Shown piece by piece: positions 54,355-61,616 of a stretch of DNA of 64,000 bases. Location: the NCBI GenBank assembly GCA_020247055.1, contig JADCJL010000142.1:1-64000 (forward strand), in the 5' to 3' direction. Under the pieces are notes generated by a model. The model did not search any database and had not been told where the DNA came from. It saw only the letters and a list, made by a program, of their open reading frames with translations. Both the position numbers and the translations under genes were made by a program. Source of the DNA: Acidobacteriaceae bacterium (GTDB taxonomy: Bacteria; Acidobacteriota; Terriglobia; Bryobacterales; Bryobacteraceae). Numbering within the stretch: position 1 is the first letter of the stretch; every line of letters begins with the position of its first letter.

Positions 54355-55812
54355 ATGCTGCTGCTGCTCCTGGCCGCCCATCTCTGCGCCCCGTGCCATG
54401 CGGCCATCGTCGCGCAGTACCAGACCACCGGCATGGCGCGCAGCAGCGGCCGGATAGACTCCCCCACGGCCCCCGCCACCGTGAACGATCCCGCGAGCGG
54501 CGCCACCTACCGCATCGGGAAAGACCACCGCATGGAGTTCGAACGCGGGCCGGTGCGGGGTACCCGCCTACTCGAGTGGTTTCTCGGTTCCGGCAACGTG
54601 GGCCGCAGCTATCTGTTCTCGGTGGACGGGCTGCTGTTTCAAGCCCCCGTGTCGTATTACTCCGCCGCCCGCAAATGGGACATCTCGCCCGGTTACGAAG
54701 GCAAACGCACCATCCAGCTGGCCCGTGCCGTCGAGCCGGCCTGTCTGCAATGTCATGCCAGCGCAGCCCAACCGGAGGGCGGGGTAAGCTGCGAACGCTG
54801 CCACGGGCCGGGCCAGGAACACGCGCGCACCGCCAGGCCGGCCGCCATTGTGCAGCCCGCCAAACTCCCGGCGGCGCGACGCGACGCCATCTGCGCCCAG
54901 TGCCACCTCACGGGCGTCGCGCGCGTCGCTACCGCGCATCGCAAGGGAGCCGCCTTCCGCCCCGGCGACCTCCTGAGCGACCACCTCGCCGTCTTCGTCT
55001 GGGATACCCCCGAGGCCGGCGGCGTCGACGCCACCAGCCACTACGAACGCCTCGCCGCCAGCCGCTGCAAGCAGGCCTCCGGCGACCAGCTCTGGTGCGG
55101 CAGCTGCCACGACTCCCACCGCGAACCGGCGCCCGCCGCCAAGGCCGCCTTCTACCGCGAACGCTGCCAGAGCTGTCACGCCAGCAAGCCCTGCCCCCAA
55201 GCCGCCGCGACCAGCGATTGCGCCAGCTGCCATATGCCCAAGGGCGCCAGCCGCGGCGTCGACCACGTCGCCTTCACCGACCATTCCATCCCCCGCCAAC
55301 CCCGGTCGGCCCCGGCCCCGGCCCCGCGCCGGGCGCTCCGCCCGTTTCTCCCCGCCCCGGCCGGTGAACGGGAAACAGCCCTCGGCTACGCCGTCGCGGC
55401 GATGACCGAACCGTCCGTCCGCCGCCAGGCTTACGAACTCCTGCTCAAGGCGCCCCGCGATGTGGCCGTCATGGCGCAACTGGCGCAGTTTTATGACCGT
55501 ATGGGACAGGAGGAGCAGGCCATGGCGTTGTGCGAGCAGATCGTCGCTCTCGAACCCGGCCACCCGGCCGCCGCCGTGAACCTCGGCATCTACAAAATCA
55601 AGCGCGGCCAAACCGCCGCGGCGATCGCTCTCTGGCGGGCCGCGCTCGAGCGCAACCCCGCCATGACCGGAGCACGGATGAACCTCGCCGTCGCGCTCTG
55701 GCGCGGCGGCCAACGGGAGCCGGCCGTGGCCGCCCTGCGGCAGCTGCTGCGCTTTGAACCGGATCACGAACCGGCCATCCGTCTCCTGCGGGAATTGGGC
55801 GCTGCGCCCTAG
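54355..55812 (+). CDS. Heptaheme cytochrome c with C-terminal TPR domain
   Basis: The 485-residue protein carries seven CXXCH heme-binding motifs (starting at residues 11, 130, 146, 180, 248, 271 and 289) resembling cytochrome c554/NrfB-like multiheme proteins, followed by a Pro/Ala-rich linker and TPR repeats (about 350-480). It should carry electrons in the periplasm and dock on a partner through the TPR part. The first heme motif begins at residue 11, leaving only about ten hydrophobic residues as signal. No earlier start is possible because TAG lies two codons upstream in frame. Position after the PSCyt and DUF1501 genes suggests it serves their redox chemistry. Confidence 0.88.
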   Translation: MLLLLLAAHLCAPCHAAIVAQYQTTGMARSSGRIDSPTAPATVNDPASGATYRIGKDHRMEFERGPVRGTRLLEWFLGSGNVGRSYLFSVDGLLFQAPVSYYSAARKWDISPGYEGKRTIQLARAVEPACLQCHASAAQPEGGVSCERCHGPGQEHARTARPAAIVQPAKLPAARRDAICAQCHLTGVARVATAHRKGAAFRPGDLLSDHLAVFVWDTPEAGGVDATSHYERLAASRCKQASGDQLWCGSCHDSHREPAPAAKAAFYRERCQSCHASKPCPQAAATSDCASCHMPKGASRGVDHVAFTDHSIPRQPRSAPAPAPRRALRPFLPAPAGERETALGYAVAAMTEPSVRRQAYELLLKAPRDVAVMAQLAQFYDRMGQEEQAMALCEQIVALEPGHPAAAVNLGIYKIKRGQTAAAIALWRAALERNPAMTGARMNLAVALWRGGQREPAVAALRQLLRFEPDHEPAIRLLRELGAAP

Positions 55813-55876
55813 ACGGCACCGCGACTCCCCCGCCGGTTGCGGCAGCGGGGCCGTTCGCAATAAGCTTGGAACAACC

Positions 55877-57187
55877 ATGGAACGTAGAGAGCTTTTAATC
55901 ACCGGCGCGGCAGCGCTGTCGATCGGTACGCGCCGCATTCTGGGCGCCAACGACCGGGTTCGCGTCGGCCTGATCGGCCTCGGCGGCCGGGGCAACGCGC
56001 ATCTGGGCAGCTATCTGCAGATTCCCGGCGCCCAACTCGCCGCGATCTGCGATGTCAACCAGGCCGCTCGCGAACGCGCCAACGCCCGGATCACCAAGGC
56101 CGGCCAGGAGAAAGCCGTCGAATTCGCCGACATGCGGAAGCTGTTCGAGTCCAAAGAGATCGACGCGGTCTCGATGGCGACGCCGAACCACTGGCATGCA
56201 CTCGGCGCCATCTGGGCCATGCAGGCAGGCAAAGATACCTACTGCGAGAAACCGGCCAGCCACAATCCGTTCGAAAGCAAACAGATGATCGCCGCCGCCC
56301 GCAAGTACGGCCGGATGTGCCAGATCGGCTCGCAAAGCCGTTCGACGCCGCACGTCATCGCCGCCATGCAGGATCTGAAAGACGGCGTGATCGGCAAGCT
56401 CTACCTCGCCAAAGGCCTCTGCTACAAGCGCCGCAAGTCGATCGGCAAGAAGCCCGACGGCCCCGTGCCGCCGGGCCTGAACTGGGACATGTTCCTCGGG
56501 CCGGCGCCCATGCGCCCCTTCAACGAACTGCGCTTTGCCTACAACTGGCACTGGTTCTGGGACACCGGCAACGGCGACCTCGGCAACCAGGGCGTCCACC
56601 AGATGGACATCGCCCGCTGGGGCATGGGCGTCGCCAACGACCACTCGGGCCTGAAGGCCGTCTCCTCCACCGGCGGCATGTACGCCTACGACGATATGCA
56701 GGAAACGCCCAACACGCAGTACGCCTCGTTCCACTACGGCGACCGGGAGATCACCTTCGAAGTGCGCGGCGTGCTGACCGGCGGCGAAGGCACACTGGGA
56801 ACCCCCAACCGGGCCACGAGCGCCGTGGGCAACCTCTTCTACGGGGTTGACGGGTGGATGGAACTCGACGGCGGCGGCTACCGCATCTACAAGGGCGAGA
56901 ACAACGAAGTGGTCAAGAACGTTAAGGCCGAACGTGGCGCCGACGGTACCGTCCGGCACATGGAAAACTTCGTGGCCGCCGTGAAGTCGCGCGACTACAA
57001 GAGCCTGAACGCCGAAATCGAAATCGGCGGTGCGGCGGCGGACCTCTGCCACTTTGCCAACATCGCCTACCGCACCGGCAAACGTCTGAACTTCTCGAGC
57101 AAGACCCAGACGTTCGACGATGCGGCGGCGAACAAGATGCTGACGCGGAACTACCGCGCCCCGTACATCGTACCCGGAAAAGTCTAG
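55877..57187 (+). CDS. Exported Gfo/Idh/MocA-family oxidoreductase
   Basis: The 436-residue protein starts with a Tat-like signal (MERRELLITGAAAL), followed by a Rossmann domain (VRVGLIGLGGRGNAH near residue 30) and CEKPASHN, which holds the family's catalytic Lys, and a C-terminal substrate domain with GNQGVHQMDIARWGMG. It is similar in architecture to the protein encoded at 32637 but lacks the proline-rich insert. ATG 55877 was chosen over an upstream start at 55754, which opens Arg-rich sequence inside the previous gene. It stands 64 bases after the cytochrome gene and could belong to that operon or head the sugar-metabolism run. Confidence 0.9.
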   Translation: MERRELLITGAAALSIGTRRILGANDRVRVGLIGLGGRGNAHLGSYLQIPGAQLAAICDVNQAARERANARITKAGQEKAVEFADMRKLFESKEIDAVSMATPNHWHALGAIWAMQAGKDTYCEKPASHNPFESKQMIAAARKYGRMCQIGSQSRSTPHVIAAMQDLKDGVIGKLYLAKGLCYKRRKSIGKKPDGPVPPGLNWDMFLGPAPMRPFNELRFAYNWHWFWDTGNGDLGNQGVHQMDIARWGMGVANDHSGLKAVSSTGGMYAYDDMQETPNTQYASFHYGDREITFEVRGVLTGGEGTLGTPNRATSAVGNLFYGVDGWMELDGGGYRIYKGENNEVVKNVKAERGADGTVRHMENFVAAVKSRDYKSLNAEIEIGGAAADLCHFANIAYRTGKRLNFSSKTQTFDDAAANKMLTRNYRAPYIVPGKV

Positions 57188-57525
57188 ATCCGCTTTCCGG
57201 AAACCTTGCCCGAACGGCCGTCGGAGGCGCTGTAAGTGCCTTCGGCGGCATCGTTTTTGAGGGTGACCTTCACGGTGTAAGTCGTATCATCGGTGGGGAT
57301 CTTGAAGGTCACCTCCTCGCCGGTGACGGTGAGCCCCTGCACCGGAACCGATTCACCCTCCACCAGCATCGTGCCGGAGTGTTTGCCGTCCGATTCCGTC
57401 AGGACCAATTGCACGCGGGCCTCTTCGCCAGAGGCGGAGGTGCCGCGCAGCTCCCATTTGCCGGCAATCCCGGCGGCCAGAGAAAGAGCCGTGGTGAAGA
57501 GCGTGAGTAGTAAAGCGCGATACAT
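57184..57525 (-). CDS. Small secreted beta-rich protein of unknown function
   Basis: The 113-residue protein has a signal peptide (about 1-19, MYRALLLTLFTTALSLAAG) and a beta-strand-rich mature part with WELRGTSASGEEARVQLVLTES, VTFKIPTDDTTYTVKVTL and a Lys/Ser-rich end. It resembles small lipocalin- or METTL-unrelated beta proteins seen in acidobacteria beside sugar genes, but no family is firmly recognised. ATG 57525 has GGAG nine bases upstream; an ATG at 57567 would begin without signal. The stop shares CTAG with the convergent Gfo/Idh gene, and the 33-base gap to the divergent isomerase gene must hold both promoters. Confidence 0.75.
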   Translation of the reverse strand: MYRALLLTLFTTALSLAAGIAGKWELRGTSASGEEARVQLVLTESDGKHSGTMLVEGESVPVQGLTVTGEEVTFKIPTDDTTYTVKVTLKNDAAEGTYSASDGRSGKVSGKRI

Positions 57526-57558
57526 CGATAAGGTCTCCTGTGATACAGATGAGAGGGT

Positions 57559-58383
57559 ATGCTTCATCGTCGCGCGTTTTTAGGGGCGGCCGCCAGCGCG
57601 GCCCTGCTGCCGGCTGCCGGCAAAAAGATTCCCGTGGGCCTCGAGTTATACTCCGTCCGGGAGGAGTTAGCCAAGGATCTCTTCGGCACGGTGAAGGCCG
57701 TGGCCAAGATGGGCTACGAGGGCGTCGAGTTCTACTCGCCCTACACGGCATGGAAGCCGGAGTATGCCAAGGAGGTGCGCAAGCTGCTCGATGACCTGAA
57801 CATCAAGTGCCTGTCAACGCACAACGGCAATCAGGCGTTCACCGACGCCAACCTGAACCGTGTGGCCGAGTTGAACACCATTCTCGGCTCGAAGCTCATG
57901 ATCATGGCTTCGGCGGGCCGCGTCACCACCCTCGACGGCTGGAAAGGCGTCGCCGCAACGCTGACCAAAGCGGCCGAGACCACCAAGGCCATGGGCATCC
58001 GCGTGGGCTTCCACAATCACAAGGTTGAGTTCGTCCCGCTGGAAGGCGAGATGCCGATGGTGGTGCTCGCCAGGAACACGCCCAAGCAGGTAGTGCTGCA
58101 GTTGGACATCGGCACCTGCATCGAGGCCGGCCTCGATCCGGTGAAGTGGATCAAGGATCATCCGGGGCGGATCGTCTCGGTGCACTGCAAAGACTACGCC
58201 CCGCCCCCCGGCAACGGGTTCACGGCCGGCTTTGGCGAGGGCGCCGCCAAGTGGAAGGAGATCTTCGCCGCAGCGGAAAAGAAGGGCGGCGTCGAAAGCT
58301 ACCTGATCGAGTGGGAAGGCAAGGAGCGGCCGATGGAGACCGTCGCCCGCTGCCTCGAGAATTACCGCAAACTGAAGGGATGA
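57559..58383 (+). CDS. Exported sugar phosphate isomerase/epimerase-like TIM-barrel protein
   Basis: The 274-residue protein begins with a Tat-type signal (LHRRAFLGAAASAAL) and has the xylose-isomerase-like/AP-endonuclease-2 TIM barrel: VGLELYSVRE, KMGYEGVEFYSPY, FHNHKVEF (metal-binding His), LQLDIGTCIEAG, and VSVHCKDY with Glu in YLIEWEG as further ligand. Members isomerise or epimerise sugars or inosose; exported versions act in 3-keto-sugar pathways with Gfo/Idh proteins. The esterase gene starts at its stop (ATGA at 58380-58383), so both are cotranslated. Confidence 0.88.
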   Translation: MLHRRAFLGAAASAALLPAAGKKIPVGLELYSVREELAKDLFGTVKAVAKMGYEGVEFYSPYTAWKPEYAKEVRKLLDDLNIKCLSTHNGNQAFTDANLNRVAELNTILGSKLMIMASAGRVTTLDGWKGVAATLTKAAETTKAMGIRVGFHNHKVEFVPLEGEMPMVVLARNTPKQVVLQLDIGTCIEAGLDPVKWIKDHPGRIVSVHCKDYAPPPGNGFTAGFGEGAAKWKEIFAAAEKKGGVESYLIEWEGKERPMETVARCLENYRKLKG

Positions 58384-59777
58384 CCCGCGCGCTCATCCTT
58401 CTGCTGCTTACCTTCGGCGTCCTGCTCGCTCAGGACGCCGAACTCGTTTTGCGAACCACCGTCGGCTACAGCACCATGTTGGCCAGCCGCCAGATGACCG
58501 ACGAGGTCAAGGCCGAAGCGCAGAAACTGGGCCAGGCCGCCCGCGTCGCCGCCGCCAACGGACGCTACGGCGAGGCCATGCAGAGCTACGCGCAGGGCAC
58601 GGCGCTGATGCTGGGGCAGGAATGGACGCCGGCCGTCGAGTTCACCGCGGGCCTCCGCGCCAAGGCCGACCACGCCGTTGTCGCGCCGGGTACGCTGATC
58701 CGGATCACGCTCGAACCCATGTTCAAAGCAACCCGGCCGCTGCCCGAAAAAGTCGCCGTGACCCTCACACTACGCCGGCCCAACGAGATGGCCGGCCCGC
58801 CCATCGCCGCGGCCACGCTCGTGGGTCCGGACCGCCTGCCCCTGACGATCGAAGGCATGATTCCCAAAGACGCCGCGGGCGACTACCTCGTCGACGCCCG
58901 GCTCTCCCTCAGCGAAAAGTCCCTGCCCGGACGGACCATCCCGGTGCACATCGAAGATCTGACCGCCGAGGTGGCGGCGCTGCGGAAACGCAACCCGGTC
59001 GATCCCACGCCAGCCTACGCCCTCGAACTCTTCGACCGCGCCGACCGCGGCGAGATCTCCCCGTTCCGTATCGACTTCAAAAAAGAGTTCGCGCGGGCCC
59101 ACAGCTTGCTCGACACGAAGAATCCCTTCGCGGGCGTCAAGGGCGATCTCCGCAAGGCCTACCGGTCGCCGGTCGATCAAACGCTGCAGCCCTACCGCCT
59201 GTTTGTGCCCTCGACCTATGACGGCGAAAAGCCGGCCGGCCTCGTCGTCGCGCTGCACGGCATGGGCGGCGATGAGAACTCGATCTTCGATCAATACGCC
59301 GCCGGACGCATGAAGGCGGAGGCCGAAAAACGCGGCCTGTTCGTGGTGTGTCCCAAAGGCCGCGGGCCGGCTTCGATGTACCGCGGCACCGCCGAGCAGG
59401 ACGTGCTCGACGTACTCGCCGAAGTCCGGCGGGATTATCAGATCGACCCCAAGCGGATCTATCTGATGGGGCATTCGATGGGCGCCTACGGAGCCTGGTC
59501 GATCGCCATGAACCACCCCGGCCTGTTCGCCGCGCTCGGACCCATCTCCGGCGGCGGCAACCCGGCGGGTCTCGAGAAGATCAAAACTATTCCGCATTAC
59601 ATCGTGCACGGCGCGAGCGACAAAACGGTACCCGTGGCCCAGTCGCGCATGATGGTGGAAGCAGCCAAAAAACTCGGCACTCCCCACGTCTACGTCGAAG
59701 TGCCCAACGGCAGCCATACCGATATCGCGGTGCCTAACTTCGCCCCCATGCTCGACTATTTTCTGCAGCCGCGCTGA
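58380..59777 (+). CDS. Exported esterase with catalytic triad
   Basis: The 465-residue protein has a signal peptide (about 1-17) and a C-terminal alpha/beta hydrolase domain (about 255-465) of the PHB-depolymerase/feruloyl-esterase kind. The triad is visible: Ser366 in GHSMGAY, Asp414 in HGASDKTVP and His446 in PNGSHTD; HGMGGDE near 293 is the oxyanion part. The N-terminal 240 residues, helical then beta-rich, are not assigned. The enzyme should hydrolyse an ester of a polysaccharide or polyester outside the cytoplasm. It is translationally coupled to the isomerase gene and lies 23 bases before the next hydrolase gene. Confidence 0.85.
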   Translation: MTRALILLLLTFGVLLAQDAELVLRTTVGYSTMLASRQMTDEVKAEAQKLGQAARVAAANGRYGEAMQSYAQGTALMLGQEWTPAVEFTAGLRAKADHAVVAPGTLIRITLEPMFKATRPLPEKVAVTLTLRRPNEMAGPPIAAATLVGPDRLPLTIEGMIPKDAAGDYLVDARLSLSEKSLPGRTIPVHIEDLTAEVAALRKRNPVDPTPAYALELFDRADRGEISPFRIDFKKEFARAHSLLDTKNPFAGVKGDLRKAYRSPVDQTLQPYRLFVPSTYDGEKPAGLVVALHGMGGDENSIFDQYAAGRMKAEAEKRGLFVVCPKGRGPASMYRGTAEQDVLDVLAEVRRDYQIDPKRIYLMGHSMGAYGAWSIAMNHPGLFAALGPISGGGNPAGLEKIKTIPHYIVHGASDKTVPVAQSRMMVEAAKKLGTPHVYVEVPNGSHTDIAVPNFAPMLDYFLQPR

Positions 59778-59800
59778 GGATGTATCATCGGTCAAACCCT

Positions 59801-61534
59801 ATGCGTAAAACTCTTCTTGTCGCCGCTTGGACGGCCCTGACGGCCTTGGCGCAGGCGCCCGAGCGGTATCCGCTCGGCCCCGATTCGCAGGTGAAGCCGG
59901 GCGTGCCGCAGGGCACCATCACCAAGTACGAATGGTCGGCTTCAAAAATCTATCCCGGCACCACGCGCGACTACTGGACCTACGTCCCGGCCCAGTACGA
60001 CGCCGCCAAACCCGCGGCGGTGATGATCTTTCAGGACGGCGGCGGCATGATCGCCCGCGACGGCCGCTGGCGCGTGCCCGTCGTGCTCGATAACCTGATC
60101 GCCAGCGGCGAAATGCCCGTCACGGTCGGCATCTTCATCAACCCCGGCGTCATGCCCGCCGCACACGCCAACGCCGAGGCGCGCTACAACCGCAGCTTCG
60201 AGTACGACGCCCTCGGCGACCGCTACGCCCGGTTTCTGATTGAAGAGATTCTGCCCGAGGTCGGCAAGAAGCTGAACCTGACGACCGACCCGAACCTGCG
60301 TGGACTCATGGGTTCCTCCTCCGGCGCCATCGCGGCCTTCAACGCCGCCTGGGAGCGGCCCGATCAGTTCCGGCGCGTGCTGAGCACCATCGGCACCTTT
60401 GTGAACATCCGCGGCGGCCAGGACTTCCCAACGCGCATCCGCAAATTTGAACCGCGCCCGCTCCGCGTCTTCCTCCAGGACGGCCGCAACGACAACAACA
60501 TCTACGCCGGCAGCTGGTGGGTCGCCAACCAAGACATGGCCGCGGCCTTTGAATGGGCCGGCTACGAGTACACCTTCGTCGCGGGCGAAGAGAAGCACAA
60601 CAACATTCATGGCTCCTCGATTCTGCCCGACGCCCTGCGCTGGCTGTGGAAGGATCCGGCCAAGCCCATCGGCAACCGCCTGCGGCCGGGCGACCGGCAG
60701 TTCTCGCGGATGATCGCCGGCGACAGCCAGTGGGAGAAGGTGAGCGAAGGCCATCAGTTTACCGAAGGCCCGGCCGTGGACCGCGATGGCAATCTCTACT
60801 TCTCCGATGTGCGGGCGAGCAAGATCTTCCGTGTCATCGACGGCAAGGTCAGCCTGTTCAAAGACGATACTGCCAACACGAACGGCCTCATGTTCGGGCC
60901 GGACGGCAAGCTCTACGCCTGCGAAAATGGCCGCCGCCGCATCGTGGCCTACGATGTGCAGACGGGCGTGGCGACGCCCTTGGCGACCGATGTGACCTCG
61001 AACGACCTCGTGATTAACGCCAAGGGCGAGATCTGGTTTACCGATCCGACGGCCAAAAAGGTGTGGTACCTGCCGCCGGGCGGCGAGAAGCGCGTGGTGC
61101 ACGAGGGGCTCGAATTTCCCAATGGCATCATGCTGTCGCCGGACCAGACGCTGCTGACCGTGGCCGATAGCCGGAGTAAGTGGGTGTGGTCGTTCCAGAT
61201 CGGGCCCGACGGCGGCCTGCTGAACGGGCAGCCCTTCTACCGGCTCGAAACTAATGATCAGAGCAGTGCGACCAGCGCGGACGGCATGACGATGGACACG
61301 GAAGGCTATCTCTGGGTGACCACCAACATCGGCCTGCAGATTTGCGACCAGCCAGGACGCGTGACGGCGATCCTGAATAAGCCGCAGCCGGGGAGCCTGT
61401 CGAACGTGGTGTTTGCCGGAAAGGAATTGGATACGATCTACGTCACGGCGGGCGACAAAGTCTTCCGGCGAAAGGTGAACCGGAAAGGCTTAACCCCGTG
61501 GTCGCCGGTGAAACCGCCCAAGCCGGGGCTATAG
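59801..61534 (+). CDS. Fusion of CE1-like esterase and SMP-30/gluconolactonase domains
   Basis: The 577-residue protein has a signal peptide (about 1-18), an esterase-D/CE1-like domain (about 45-300) and an SMP-30 propeller (about 310-575). Nucleophile motif GSSSG gives Ser173, and KHNNIHG probably supplies His. The propeller shows FTEGPAVDRDGNLYFSDV, TSNDLVINAKGEIWFTDP and FPNGIMLSPDQ with ligands typical of gluconolactonases. The protein probably first releases an ester-linked sugar acid and then opens its lactone, though the order is inference. ATG 59801 opens the signal peptide; an ATG at 59780 adds seven residues. It follows the esterase gene by 23 bases. Confidence 0.88.
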   Translation: MRKTLLVAAWTALTALAQAPERYPLGPDSQVKPGVPQGTITKYEWSASKIYPGTTRDYWTYVPAQYDAAKPAAVMIFQDGGGMIARDGRWRVPVVLDNLIASGEMPVTVGIFINPGVMPAAHANAEARYNRSFEYDALGDRYARFLIEEILPEVGKKLNLTTDPNLRGLMGSSSGAIAAFNAAWERPDQFRRVLSTIGTFVNIRGGQDFPTRIRKFEPRPLRVFLQDGRNDNNIYAGSWWVANQDMAAAFEWAGYEYTFVAGEEKHNNIHGSSILPDALRWLWKDPAKPIGNRLRPGDRQFSRMIAGDSQWEKVSEGHQFTEGPAVDRDGNLYFSDVRASKIFRVIDGKVSLFKDDTANTNGLMFGPDGKLYACENGRRRIVAYDVQTGVATPLATDVTSNDLVINAKGEIWFTDPTAKKVWYLPPGGEKRVVHEGLEFPNGIMLSPDQTLLTVADSRSKWVWSFQIGPDGGLLNGQPFYRLETNDQSSATSADGMTMDTEGYLWVTTNIGLQICDQPGRVTAILNKPQPGSLSNVVFAGKELDTIYVTAGDKVFRRKVNRKGLTPWSPVKPPKPGL

Positions 61535-61583
61535 CGACCTGTATCAACCCGGGCCGTAGCAACCGCCGCTAAACTTTTATATA

Positions 61584-61611
61584 CTTCCCGGCTGTGTTAG
61601 TAACCGGGAGG
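61584..61611 (+). promoter_or_regulatory. Hairpin covering the Shine-Dalgarno of the last receptor gene
   Basis: CTTCCCGG at 61584-61591 pairs with CCGGGAGG at 61604-61611 (seven Watson-Crick pairs and one G-U), with a 12-base loop. The right arm contains most of the Shine-Dalgarno GGGAGGA (61606-61612) of the ATG at 61617. Folding would block ribosome binding, so an RNA thermometer, a small-RNA target or another switch is possible. Confidence 0.5.
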
Positions 61612-61616
61612 ATTTG

